From: Pigmentiphaga sp. NML030171
GTDB lineage: Bacteria; Pseudomonadota; Gammaproteobacteria; Burkholderiales; Burkholderiaceae_B
Direction: 5' to 3'
Length of the DNA stretch: 64,000 nucleotides
NCBI RefSeq assembly: GCF_002188635.1
Contig: NZ_NINX01000039.1
Span: 186,001-250,000 of the forward strand
Positions 7,901-16,200 of this stretch are shown here, in pieces. The notes beneath the pieces are model-generated. The model worked only from the letters and a program-made list of their open reading frames with translations. It was not told the origin of the DNA and did not search any database. A program made the translations under genes and the position numbers. Each line of letters begins with the position of its first letter. Within the stretch, counting starts at the first letter, position 1.

Positions 7901-8770
7901 ATGTTGCCCAGCACGCCAGAGTCTCTTACCCCCATTGTTTTGCAATCGATGGCAAATACCGCCGATCCGCGCGTCAAGGAACTGCTATGCAGCCTGGTCC
8001 GGCATCTGCACGCCTTCGTACTGGAAACGCGGCTGACCGAGGCCGAGTTCGAATATGCGCTGGGCTATCTCAATGCCATCGGGCAGGCCACCTGCGACAC
8101 CAAGAACGAGGCGGTGCTGGTGGCCGACCTGCTGGGCGTGTCGTCGCTGGTGGCGCTGCTGAACAACGCTGACCATCATGGCGAGTCGGACGCCGCGCTG
8201 CTCGGTCCGTTCTGGCGCGCCAACTCGCCCAGCCTGGAACCGGGGGCCTCGCTGGCGGCGCCGGGCACGCCCGGCATCCCGCTCGAAGGCAGCGGGCTGG
8301 TCCAGGACCGCGAGGGCCGGCCACTGGCCGGCGTCACGGTGGACATCTGGCATGCATCGCCCAGCGGGCTGTACGAGAACCAGGACGAGACCCAGCCCGA
8401 CATGAACCTGCGCGGCCGCTTCACGACCGACGAGAACGGACGCTTCCGCTTCCGTTCGGTGCGGCCGGCGGGCTATCCCGTGCCGGTGGACGGGCCGGGC
8501 GGCGTGCTGCTGCGCGCCCAGGCGCGCCACGAGTTCCGGCCGGCACACCTGCATTTCATGTTCTCCAAGCCCGGCTACAAGGTCCTGATCACCCAGGTCT
8601 ACGCCGACGACTCGGAGTTCCTGCACAGCGATCCCACTTTCGGCGTGACGCGCCGGCTGGTCGGCCAGTACCGGGTGGAATCGCGCCCGGGCGGCGACGT
8701 CGCGGTCTTCGATCATTGCTTCACGCTGCTGGAAGGCGAGATGGTCTTCCCGCATCCCCCGATTCCCTGA
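7901..8770 (+). CDS. Intradiol ring-cleavage dioxygenase (hydroxyquinol/catechol 1,2-dioxygenase-like)
   Basis: 289 aa non-haem Fe(III) dioxygenase. An N-terminal helical dimerisation domain (about 1-95) precedes the beta-sandwich catalytic core. Expected Fe ligands are visible: Tyr in SPSGLYENQD, Tyr in AGYPVPVDGP, and the two histidines of FRPAHLHFMF. The RPAHLHF signature and the long N-terminal domain resemble hydroxyquinol and catechol 1,2-dioxygenases rather than protocatechuate 3,4-dioxygenase. ATG 7901 is chosen over 7886 because the latter lies inside the operator only about 10 nt from the predicted start point, while GAGG at 7888-7891 is well spaced for 7901. First gene of a six-gene operon. 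Confidence 0.88.
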   Translation: MLPSTPESLTPIVLQSMANTADPRVKELLCSLVRHLHAFVLETRLTEAEFEYALGYLNAIGQATCDTKNEAVLVADLLGVSSLVALLNNADHHGESDAALLGPFWRANSPSLEPGASLAAPGTPGIPLEGSGLVQDREGRPLAGVTVDIWHASPSGLYENQDETQPDMNLRGRFTTDENGRFRFRSVRPAGYPVPVDGPGGVLLRAQARHEFRPAHLHFMFSKPGYKVLITQVYADDSEFLHSDPTFGVTRRLVGQYRVESRPGGDVAVFDHCFTLLEGEMVFPHPPIP

Positions 8771-8800
8771 ACTTCCCACGCATCACCAAAGGAACTCCCA

Positions 8801-9568
8801 ATGACACAAGCATCCACATTCGCGCCGCAGGACCGCCTGGACGGCAAGGTGGCCGTGATAGCCGGCGGCACCGGCGCAATCGGCCATGCCAGCGCGCGGC
8901 GCCTGGCGGCCCGCGGGGCGCGTTGCGTGCTGCTGCATAACGGCGATCCCGCCGCCGCTTCCCGGGTGGGCGAACTGCCCGGGGAAGGACACGCCGAGGT
9001 CCGGGCCTCCATTACCGACAGCCCGGCCCTGAAGGCGGCGGCCGAGCGCGTCCGCGCCGACTTCGGCACCTGCCACATCCTGGTCAATAGCGCCGGCTAC
9101 ACCAAGCCCGTGCCCGCGGCCGACCTGGAGGGCCTGACCGACGAACTGATCGACGACATCCTGAAGGTCAACTTCCGGGGCGTCTTCTCGACCATCCGCG
9201 CCTTCGCGCCGCTGCTCAAGGAAAGCGGCGATGGCCTGATCGTGACGCTGTCCTCGATCGCGGCCTTCACGGGCGTCGGCAGCAACCTGGCCTACGTTGC
9301 GGCCAAGGCCAGCGTGGACGTGGTGGGCGAGGCCCTGGCCCGCGTGCTCGCGCCGCAGGTGCGCGTGCTGTCGGTCAGCCCGGGCGTGGTCGACTCCACC
9401 TTCGTGCCGGGCCGGGGCGCCGACTTCAACGCCAAGACTGCCGCCACCACGCCGCTGGGCCGCATCGGCACCACCGACGACATCGCCGCCGCCGTGGAAG
9501 CCTGCGCCACCTCGCTGCGTTTTGCCACCGGCACCCGCATCGTGGTCGATGGAGGACGCCACCTGTGA
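8801..9568 (+). CDS. Short-chain dehydrogenase/reductase
   Basis: 255 aa classical SDR. The dinucleotide-binding motif is VAVIAGGTGAIGHASARRL, a GGTGAIG variant of TGxxxGIG. The NAG-type motif is NSAGYT. The catalytic serine is in TLSSIAAFTG and the YxxxK pair is YVAAK. An AAGGA RBS is about 10 bases upstream of the ATG. It overlaps the next gene by 4 bp (9565-9568). In this operon it probably oxidises or reduces a hydroxy/keto intermediate made after ring cleavage; the specific substrate is unknown. Confidence 0.9.
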   Translation: MTQASTFAPQDRLDGKVAVIAGGTGAIGHASARRLAARGARCVLLHNGDPAAASRVGELPGEGHAEVRASITDSPALKAAAERVRADFGTCHILVNSAGYTKPVPAADLEGLTDELIDDILKVNFRGVFSTIRAFAPLLKESGDGLIVTLSSIAAFTGVGSNLAYVAAKASVDVVGEALARVLAPQVRVLSVSPGVVDSTFVPGRGADFNAKTAATTPLGRIGTTDDIAAAVEACATSLRFATGTRIVVDGGRHL

Positions 9569-10446
9569 ACCCGACCGTCATCACCTGCGCGATCACCGGC
9601 AACCTGACCAAGCCGGAGCAGACGCCGCACCTGCCCATCACGCCCGAGCAGATCGCCAATTCGGCGCTCGAGGCGGCCCGCGCCGGCGCGGCGCAGGTCC
9701 ACATCCACGTGCGCGATCCCCAAACCGGCCGCCCGTCGATAGACGTCGCGCTGTACGACGAGGTCATCCGCCGCATCCGGGCCGAGAACCGCGAAGTCAT
9801 CATCAACCTGACCACCGGCCCGGGCGGCCGCTACGTGCCGAGCGAGGCCGAGCCCCGCGTGGCCGGCCCCGGCACCACGCTGCTGCCCCCGGAGAAAAGG
9901 GTCGAGCACATCGCGCGGCTGCGGCCCGACGTCTGCTCGCTGGACCTGAACACCATGAACTCGGGCGCGGAGGTGGTCATCAACACCCCGCGCAACGTGC
10001 GCATCATGGCCGGCGTCATCCGCGAGGCGGGCGTCAAGCCGGAACTGGAGATCTTCGACAGCGGCGACATCCACCTCGCGCGCGACCTGATCGCCGACGG
10101 CACGCTGGACGGGCCGGGCATGTGGACCTTCGTCACCGGCGTCAAGTACGGATTCGAGGCCACGCCCGAGACGCTGCTGTATGCGCGCGGCCTGCTGCCG
10201 GCGGGCGCCTTCTGGTCCGCCTTCGGGGTGGGCCGCCACGAGTTCCCCATGCTGGCGGCCGCTTTCGTGTCGGGCGGCCACGTCCGCGTAGGCCTGGAAG
10301 ACAACATCTACCTGTCCCGGGGCGTCCTGGCGCCCAGCAACGCGGCGCTGGTGGAGCGTGCCGCGCGCATCGTGCAGGACCTGGGAGGAAGCGTGGCGAG
10401 CGCCGGCGAGGCGCGCGACATGCTGGGCCTGCCCATCAGGAATTGA
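9565..10446 (+). CDS. BKACE-family beta-keto acid cleavage enzyme (DUF849)
   Basis: 293 aa. Starts as GTG-overlapping frame at 9565 with the SDR stop. It carries the family pattern: ITCAITGNLTKPEQTPHLPI near the start, and AAQVHIHVRDPQTG with the zinc-binding H-x-H. INLTTGPGG and FGVGRHEFPM also fit. BKACE enzymes (the family of 3-keto-5-aminohexanoate cleavage enzyme) transfer the acetoacetyl part of a beta-keto acid to acetyl-CoA. Here it sits next to a ring-cleaving dioxygenase, so the substrate could be a beta-keto acid related to a cleaved ring. That link is inference from context. Confidence 0.9.
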   Translation: MNPTVITCAITGNLTKPEQTPHLPITPEQIANSALEAARAGAAQVHIHVRDPQTGRPSIDVALYDEVIRRIRAENREVIINLTTGPGGRYVPSEAEPRVAGPGTTLLPPEKRVEHIARLRPDVCSLDLNTMNSGAEVVINTPRNVRIMAGVIREAGVKPELEIFDSGDIHLARDLIADGTLDGPGMWTFVTGVKYGFEATPETLLYARGLLPAGAFWSAFGVGRHEFPMLAAAFVSGGHVRVGLEDNIYLSRGVLAPSNAALVERAARIVQDLGGSVASAGEARDMLGLPIRN

Positions 10447-10463
10447 AGGAACCGCTACCGATC

Positions 10464-11486
10464 ATGTCCACCGTCATGCAAGAAACCCAACACGGGCCGG
10501 CCGTGCGCGTACAGGCCAAGGCCGAGTCCGCCGCCCACCTGGCCCCGGCCATCGAAACCCTGGCCATGCCCCGGCCGGATCCGGGCCACGCCGTCGTCAA
10601 GGTGGCCAGCGCGGCCGTCAATCCCAGCGACGTGAAGGCGGCGCTGGGCCTGATGCCGCAGGCCGTCTGGCCGCGCACGCCCGGGCGCGACTTCGCCGGC
10701 ACGGTGGTGGCCGGCCCCACCGAATGGATAGGCCGCCGCGTCTGGGGCTCGGGCGGCGACCTGGGCATCACGCGGGACGGCTCCCATGCCGCCTGGCTCA
10801 CGCTGCCGCTGGCCGCGCTGGAGGAAATGCCCGCGGGCCTGGACTTCGATGCCGCCGGCTCGATAGGCGTGCCGTTCGTGACGGCCTACGAAGGTTTCCA
10901 ACGCAGCGGCATGCCGCTGCCGGGCCAGGTGGTCGCCGTCATGGGGGCCAACGGCAAGGTGGGGCAGGCCGCCGTCCAGCTCGCGGCGCAGGCGGGAGCC
11001 CGCGTCATCGCGGTCCAGCGCCGGCCGGGACCCTACGCCGGCTTCGCCTGCGCGCCGGTCGAGGTCGTGGACGCCAGCCGGGAAGACGTGGCCGCGCGGC
11101 TGCGCGAGCTCACCGACGGCCGCGGCGTGGACCTGGTCTACAACACCGTGGGCAGCCCGTACTTCCAGGCCGCCAACCAGGCCATGGCCAAGCGCGCCAC
11201 GCAGATCTTCATCTCCACGGTCGAGCGCCCGGTGCCGTTCGACATCTTCACGTTCTACCGCGCCATGCACACCTACGTGGGCGTGGATTCGCTGGCCATG
11301 GACTGCACCGAGGCGGCCGCGCACCTGCGGGCGCTGCGGCCGGGGTTCGAGGCCGGCACGCTGCGGCCGTTCCCCGTCGGCGCCGATGCCGTCTATGCAC
11401 TGACCGACGCGCTCGATGCCTACCGCACGGTAATCGGCGGATCGGACCAGCGCATCGTGCTGCGGCCGTGGGAAGGCCGGGCATGA
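10464..11486 (+). CDS. Medium-chain dehydrogenase/reductase, quinone-oxidoreductase type
   Basis: 340 aa. An N-terminal GroES-like domain (AAVNPSDVKAALGLMP, then PGRDFAGTVV) is followed by a Rossmann domain with VVAVMGANGKVGQAAVQLA. No structural zinc cysteine cluster is visible, so it belongs with zinc-independent NADPH quinone oxidoreductases/enoyl reductases. Start at ATG 10464, with GAAGGA 14 bases upstream. It is 17 bp after the BKACE gene and overlaps the cupin gene start by ATGA. Confidence 0.85.
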   Translation: MSTVMQETQHGPAVRVQAKAESAAHLAPAIETLAMPRPDPGHAVVKVASAAVNPSDVKAALGLMPQAVWPRTPGRDFAGTVVAGPTEWIGRRVWGSGGDLGITRDGSHAAWLTLPLAALEEMPAGLDFDAAGSIGVPFVTAYEGFQRSGMPLPGQVVAVMGANGKVGQAAVQLAAQAGARVIAVQRRPGPYAGFACAPVEVVDASREDVAARLRELTDGRGVDLVYNTVGSPYFQAANQAMAKRATQIFISTVERPVPFDIFTFYRAMHTYVGVDSLAMDCTEAAAHLRALRPGFEAGTLRPFPVGADAVYALTDALDAYRTVIGGSDQRIVLRPWEGRA

Positions 11487-11845
11487 ACGTCACCCGCTAT
11501 CCCGAGGCTCCCGTCTACGAGGCTCCCAACCACTTCGACATGCGCTGCGTGCGCCTGCAAGGCAGGGAAGCCGGCCCGGCCGAACAGCTGTGGCTGGGCG
11601 TCTCGACGCTGGAACCCGGCGGCCACACCTCGCTGGATGGCTCGCCCATGGAGAAGCACTACGTGGTCCTGGAAGGCGAGCTGACCGTCGTGAGCGAGCT
11701 GGACGGGGTGCGGCAGGAAGCCACGCTGGCGCGCCTGGATTCATGCCGCCTGGCGCCCGGCGAGAAACGCCAGTTGATCAACCGCAGCGGCCGGACGGCA
11801 TCGGTGCTGCTGGCCATGCCATTCAGCCCGCCCGTCCCGGGCTAG
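11483..11845 (+). CDS. Single-domain cupin protein
   Basis: 120 aa. The cupin core reads LEPGGHTSLDG, then EKHYVVLEGELTV, and a second half LAPGEKRQLINRSGRTASVLLAM. The first motif supplies His residues and a Glu suited to metal binding; the second-motif histidine is not obvious. The start is set by the ATGA overlap with the MDR gene. Such small cupins in catabolic operons are often isomerases, dioxygenases or sensors; the role here is unknown. Confidence 0.82.
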   Translation: MNVTRYPEAPVYEAPNHFDMRCVRLQGREAGPAEQLWLGVSTLEPGGHTSLDGSPMEKHYVVLEGELTVVSELDGVRQEATLARLDSCRLAPGEKRQLINRSGRTASVLLAMPFSPPVPG

Positions 11846-11883
11846 GGCCGCCGTTCCATTCGATAAACCAGAGGAGACACACC

Positions 11884-12876
11884 ATGCAACGACATTCCCA
11901 CGCTCGCCGGACCTCGCTGCGCGTCCTCGCGGCCGCGACCATGCTAGCCGCGGGCGCGAGCGCTCAGGCCCAGGGCAACTGGCCGCAAGGCGGCCCCATC
12001 CGCTTCATCGTCCCGTTCACCGCCGGCAGCGGCACCGACGTGGTGGCGCGTTCGATCGCCGACAAGCTGGGCCCCATCCTGGGCGCACAGATCGTGGTCG
12101 AGAACAAGCCGGGCGCGGGCGGCACGCTGGGCGCCGCGCAGGTGGCCAAGGCGCCCGCCGATGGCTACACGCTGCTGATCCACAGTTCGGGCCACCTCGT
12201 CAATCCGTCCATTTACCCGAACCTGCCGTACGACACGCTCAAGGACTTCGAGGGCATCACGCCGCTGGCCAGCCTGCCCAACGTGCTGGTGGTCTCGCCC
12301 TCGGCAGGGTACAAGAACCTGGGCGACCTGGTCGCCAAGGCCAAGGCCGATCCCGGCAAGCTGTTCTATGCCTCCGCCGGCAACGGCTCGGCCACGCACA
12401 TGAACGCGGAACAGTTCCGGGTGGCCGCCGGCATCGATGCCGTGCACGTGCCGTTCCGCGGGACGCCCGAGGCCATCACCGAGACCATCGCCGGCCGTAC
12501 GACCTGGTTCTTCGCGCCCCTGGTATCGGCCCTGCCCATGATCAAGGACGGCAAGCTGCAGGCGCTGGCCGTCGGTACCGCCGCGCGTTCGGCCGCGCTG
12601 CCCGACGTGCCCTCCATGACCGACTCGGGCCTGCCGGCCGCGGCCTACACGTTCTGGGTGGGCCTGTTCGCGCCGGCCAAGACGCCCCAGCCCGTGGTCG
12701 ACAAGATCCACGCCGGCGTGCTGAAGGTGCTGGAGATGCCCGACATCAAGACCCGCTTCGCCAACCTGGGCGCCGCCCCCATGCCCATGGACCAGAAGGC
12801 CTTCGAGAAGTACCTGGCCGACGAGACGAAGTCCGCGTCGCAGCTGGTGAAAGCCGCAGGCATCAAGATCGAGTAG
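11884..12876 (+). CDS. Bug/TctC-family solute-binding protein, last gene of the dioxygenase operon
   Basis: 330 aa. The signal peptide (to about residue 29, ASAQAQ) follows a basic MQRHSHARRTSLR start. Family motifs present: IRFIVPFTAGSGTDVVARSIADKLG, APADGYTLLIH, and VHVPFRGTPEA. It is 38 bp after the cupin gene with an AGAGGAG RBS and ends at a strong bidirectional terminator, so it closes the LacI-controlled operon. It probably binds the aromatic or ring-derived acid used by the pathway; no membrane subunits are nearby. Confidence 0.93.
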   Translation: MQRHSHARRTSLRVLAAATMLAAGASAQAQGNWPQGGPIRFIVPFTAGSGTDVVARSIADKLGPILGAQIVVENKPGAGGTLGAAQVAKAPADGYTLLIHSSGHLVNPSIYPNLPYDTLKDFEGITPLASLPNVLVVSPSAGYKNLGDLVAKAKADPGKLFYASAGNGSATHMNAEQFRVAAGIDAVHVPFRGTPEAITETIAGRTTWFFAPLVSALPMIKDGKLQALAVGTAARSAALPDVPSMTDSGLPAAAYTFWVGLFAPAKTPQPVVDKIHAGVLKVLEMPDIKTRFANLGAAPMPMDQKAFEKYLADETKSASQLVKAAGIKIE

Positions 12877-12911
12877 GCTAGCGTCGCTCCCGCCGGTCGT
12901 CCCCAAGGAAA

Positions 12912-12944
12912 AACGGCCTCGCTTCTTTCGAAAGCGAGGCCGTT
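12912..12944. terminator. Bidirectional hairpin terminator
   Basis: AACGGCCTCGCTT at 12912-12924 pairs perfectly with AAGCGAGGCCGTT at 12932-12944 (13 bp, 7-nt loop). It sits midway between the convergent Bug genes ending at 12876 (+) and 12965 (-). Short A and T runs flank each side, so it can serve both. Confidence 0.85.
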
Positions 12945-12964
12945 CCCGTTTCGGGGGGACGCGA

Positions 12965-13930
12965 TCAGTCCAGCATCGGCAGCTTGGCCTCTTCGGCCAA
13001 TTTCTTCAGCGAAGCCTGGCCGTCCAGCATGAACTTGGCGAAGTCCTTGCCGACGATCATGTTCAACTGCGAGCCCATCTGGTCGAACTGTTCGCTCATG
13101 CCGGGCTTGGACAGTTCGGTGGTCAGGATGTTGGTGATCTTGGCGATCACGTCGGGCGGGGTGTTCGCCGGCGCGTACAGGCCCAGCCAGGTGGAGAACT
13201 GCAGCTGGGGATAGCCCAGCTCCACCGTGGTGGGGACGTCCGGCAGGGTCGGCCAGCGCTTGGGTCCCATGACGGCCAGCGCGTGGACGCGGCCGCTCTT
13301 GGCGTTGGGCGCGACGCTGCCCGGGGAGTCGAACATGGACTGGACCTGTCCGCCCATCAGGTCGTTCATGGCCGGAGCCGCGCCGCGATAGGGAATGTGC
13401 AGCATGTTGGCGCCGACGCCGTGGGCGAACAGTTCACCCGCCAGGTGGTAGCCGGTGCCGTTGCCCGAGGACGCGAAGGTGGTGCCCGGGTGCGACTTCA
13501 CGTAGGCCACGAAGTCCTTGAAGTCCTTGACCGGCAGCGAACGGGTGGCGACCACCACGTGCGGCGACACGGTCACCGTCATGATGGGCGTGAAGTCCTT
13601 GTTCGCGTCGTAGGGCACGTCCTTGCGCAGCACGGGGGCGACCAGGTGCGTGGACGAGGACGTCAGCAGCAGGGTGTAGCCGTCGGCCGGCGATTTGGCG
13701 ACGAAGTTCGCGCCGATCGCGCCGCCCGCGCCGGTCTTGTTCTCGACGATGGTGGCCTGGCCCCAGTTCTGTTGCAGCTTCTGGGCGAGCAGGCGCGCGA
13801 CCGTGTCGGTGTTCGTGCCGGGAGGGAACGGATTGATGATGCGGACGGGGCGGTCGGGGTAGGGTCCGGCATGAGCGGGAGCGACGGCCAGGGTGCCCAG
13901 CACGAGGGCGGCGGCGAGTGCGCGATACAT
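12965..13930 (-). CDS. Bug/TctC-family solute-binding protein (orphan)
   Basis: 321 aa. Signal peptide MYRALAAALVLGTLAVAPAHA. Family motifs include YPDRPVRIINPFPPGTNTD, WGQATIVENKTGAGG, SPADGYTLLLTSS, and HIPYRGAAPAMNDL. It is the only minus-strand gene in this stretch, convergent with the previous Bug gene and divergent from the FetAB-like genes. With no enzyme or permease gene beside it on its own strand, its ligand cannot be guessed. Confidence 0.93.
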   Translation of the reverse strand: MYRALAAALVLGTLAVAPAHAGPYPDRPVRIINPFPPGTNTDTVARLLAQKLQQNWGQATIVENKTGAGGAIGANFVAKSPADGYTLLLTSSSTHLVAPVLRKDVPYDANKDFTPIMTVTVSPHVVVATRSLPVKDFKDFVAYVKSHPGTTFASSGNGTGYHLAGELFAHGVGANMLHIPYRGAAPAMNDLMGGQVQSMFDSPGSVAPNAKSGRVHALAVMGPKRWPTLPDVPTTVELGYPQLQFSTWLGLYAPANTPPDVIAKITNILTTELSKPGMSEQFDQMGSQLNMIVGKDFAKFMLDGQASLKKLAEEAKLPMLD

Positions 13931-14089
13931 AGATGAAACAACCTTGAAATGGTAAATGGGCTTTGTGGTCTTATCGTTGCCGCGAGCAACTATCCATTAT
14001 ACGTGCATGAGCCGGAAAGCCCCGTGCCACGCGGGCTTCGCGCTAGACTGTCGCTCCGTCCGAGCATCCGCCCCCTGGCGAATACGACC

Positions 14090-14704
14090 TTGACCGACAC
14101 CTGTTCCTCCCTGATCGTGAATGGCCTGCACGGCCGTCTCGCCGGCCCTTTCGACCTGGGTATCGAAGGCGGGGAGTGCGTGGCCTTGTCCGGCCCGTCC
14201 GGCGTGGGCAAGAGCCTGCTGTTGCGCATGATCGCCGACCTTGAACCGGCCCGGGGCCGCGTCGAGCTGGACGGCGTGGACCGCGACCGCATGCCGGCCC
14301 CGGCCTTCAGGCGCCAGGTTACCTATGTCGCCGCCGACGCCGGATGGTGGGCGGACATCGTGGCCGATCACATGGCGTATCCGGAGCGGGCGCGGGCGCT
14401 GCTGCCCGAGCTGGGGCTGGCCGATGCACTGTTCGAGGCGCCCGTGGCCACGCTGTCGACCGGACAGCGCCAGCGGCTCGCGCTGGTGCGAGCCATCTCG
14501 CAGCACCCGCGTTTCCTGTTGCTGGACGAACCGACCTCGGCCCTGGATCCCGAAGCCACCGCCCGGGTCGAGGCCCTGTTGGCGCGGCTGCGCGAGCAGG
14601 GCACCGGTCTGCTGGTGGTCACGCATGACGCGGCCCAGGCCGTGCGCATCGCCACCCGGCGGTTGCGCGTGACCCCCGGCGGATTGGAGGACGAAACGCC
14701 ATGA
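14090..14704 (+). CDS. FetA/YbbL-like ABC transporter ATP-binding protein
   Basis: 204 aa from TTG 14090. Walker A is GPSGVGKSLL, the signature LSTGQRQRLAL replaces LSGGQ, Walker B is FLLLDEPTSALD, and the switch histidine is in VVTHDAAQAV. The TTG start gives the usual short lead into FDLGIEGGECVALSGPSG; GTG codons at 14003 and 14027 are in frame and possible but would add an atypical basic tail. No strong RBS supports any of them. ATGA overlap (14701-14704) with the permease gene. E. coli FetAB is linked to iron export and peroxide resistance; that role here is by homology only. Confidence 0.8.
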   Translation: MTDTCSSLIVNGLHGRLAGPFDLGIEGGECVALSGPSGVGKSLLLRMIADLEPARGRVELDGVDRDRMPAPAFRRQVTYVAADAGWWADIVADHMAYPERARALLPELGLADALFEAPVATLSTGQRQRLALVRAISQHPRFLLLDEPTSALDPEATARVEALLARLREQGTGLLVVTHDAAQAVRIATRRLRVTPGGLEDETP

Positions 14705-15507
14705 GCCCCATTTCACTGACGCCGATGGAACTGGCCATGGCGGCCGTGCTGGTGCTGGCCAGCGCCGCGCTGTCGCTGCGGCTGGCGCTGGGGATCCAGC
14801 GTCCGCTGCTGGTGGCGGCGGCACGCATGGTCGTGCAACTGGTCCTGGTGGGCCTGTTCCTGCGGCAGGTGTTCGCGTTGACCTCGCCCTGGGTGACCGG
14901 CGCGGTCGTTGCGCTGATGATCGCCGCGGCCTGCCACGAAGTCGGCTCCAGGCAGGAGCGGCGCTTCCAGGGAGCATGGCGCTATGGGGTGGGCGGCGTG
15001 CCGGTGGGCGTCGCCACGCTGGGCATCGCGCTGCTGGCGCTGGCGACGGCGCTGCGTCCCGACCCCTGGTACGACCCGCGCCACGCAATCCCGCTGGCCG
15101 GCATCGTCCTGGGCACGGCCATGAACAGCGCCAGCCTGGCCTTGAACGGCGTGTTCACCTCGGTCTCGCGCGAACGCGCGGCCATCGAGGCCCGGCTGGC
15201 CCTGGGCGCCGACCGCTACACCGCGTTCCGGAACATCATCCGGGGCGCGGTGCGGGCGGGGGTGCTGCCGGTGATGAACCAGATGGCGGCGGCGGGCGTC
15301 ATCACCATGCCCGGCATCATGACCGGCCAGATCCTGGCCGGCATGGACCCCATCGAATCGGCCAAGTACCAGATCCTGCTGATGTTCCTGCTGGCCGGCG
15401 GCGGCTTCGCGGCGTCGGCCGGTTCGGTCTACCTGGCGGTGTGGCGGCTGACCGACGCACGCGACCGCCTGAGGCTGGAGCGGCTGGTCTCGCGGCACGG
15501 CGGCTGA
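14701..15507 (+). CDS. FetB/YbbM-like ABC transporter permease (UPF0014)
   Basis: 268 aa with about seven hydrophobic helices. The family features are LALGIQRPLLVAAARMVVQL in the first part, IPLAGIVLGTAMNSASLALN in the middle, and VITMPGIMTGQILAGMDP near the end. Start ATG overlaps the ATPase stop. After the stop come two GC-rich inverted repeats (CGGCCG pair and GTTGCA/TGCAAC pair, 15532-15552) that may end the transcript. Confidence 0.88.
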   Translation: MSPISLTPMELAMAAVLVLASAALSLRLALGIQRPLLVAAARMVVQLVLVGLFLRQVFALTSPWVTGAVVALMIAAACHEVGSRQERRFQGAWRYGVGGVPVGVATLGIALLALATALRPDPWYDPRHAIPLAGIVLGTAMNSASLALNGVFTSVSRERAAIEARLALGADRYTAFRNIIRGAVRAGVLPVMNQMAAAGVITMPGIMTGQILAGMDPIESAKYQILLMFLLAGGGFAASAGSVYLAVWRLTDARDRLRLERLVSRHGG

Positions 15508-15635
15508 CGCTGCGGCCGCGCGGCCGATGCCGTTGCAACCGGCCGCTGCAACTGGATACCTTGTCGGGGCCGCCTGCCGCGGCCTTGCGCTATGCTTGGC
15601 TCGTTGCACACCTGTGCTCGAGGAGCCGATTGAAA

Positions 15636-16151
15636 ATGATGCTCAAACCGCGACGCGAAATTTTCCTTGTCCTGCTGCTGGCAGGTTCGCTGGGCATGAC
15701 GCCCGCATGGGCTGATCCGCCCGGCGGCAAAGGCAACGGCAATGCCCACGCCGGAGGCGGACACGGGGGCGGCAAGGGGCAGGGAAGCAAGGGCCACGGG
15801 CAAGGGCAGGGCGACAAGGTGTCGGGCAAGGGCGGCGGCCCCAAGCAGGGCAAGCGCGCCGATGGCGGCGACGACCTGGTCCGCGCGGGCATCACGGTAT
15901 CGCTGGCCAGGAACTATGCCTCCGACTACCAGGCGGTGGGCTATGGCCCCTTGCCCCCGGGCATACGCAAGAACCTGGCCCGGGGCAAGCCGCTGCCACC
16001 GGGCATCGCCAAGAAGGCCGTGCCGTCCGGCATGCTGTCGAGGTTGCCGGTCTATCCCGGCTACGAGTGGCGTGTGGCGGGCACGGACCTGATCCTGGTG
16101 TCGCTGGCCACCCTGGTCGTAGCCGACGTGCTCGCCGACGTATTCCGTTGA
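15636..16151 (+). CDS. CigR-like / RcnB-related secreted protein with Gly-His-Lys-rich linker
   Basis: 171 aa. A signal peptide (to about residue 24, MTPAWA) is followed by a low-complexity Gly/Lys/His/Gln segment (about 25-70), then a compact domain: YGPLPPGIRKNLARGKPLPP, GIAKKAVPSGML, YPGYEWRVAGTDLILVS and a hydrophobic C-terminal helix. The LPPGIxKNLARGKPLPPGI pattern is that of the CigR family, named for a Salmonella anti-virulence regulator, and related to RcnB. ATG 15636 is used (AGGAG 10 bases upstream); a TTG 6 bases earlier is too close to the RBS. Function in non-pathogens is unknown. Confidence 0.75.
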   Translation: MMLKPRREIFLVLLLAGSLGMTPAWADPPGGKGNGNAHAGGGHGGGKGQGSKGHGQGQGDKVSGKGGGPKQGKRADGGDDLVRAGITVSLARNYASDYQAVGYGPLPPGIRKNLARGKPLPPGIAKKAVPSGMLSRLPVYPGYEWRVAGTDLILVSLATLVVADVLADVFR

Positions 16152-16200
16152 CCGGACTGCGAAGCATCCATTCCAAGCACGCATTTCCAAGGAGAACAAG

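Noticed and set aside
9297-11486. 729-residue plus-strand frame
   Set aside because: Before 10464 it is a shadow of the SDR and BKACE genes; only the MDR part is real.
15720-15860. Gly-rich repeats as a satellite or CRISPR-like array
   Set aside because: Period is irregular and it encodes the low-complexity linker of the CigR-like protein; likewise 17600-17715 encodes the TPM protein tail.
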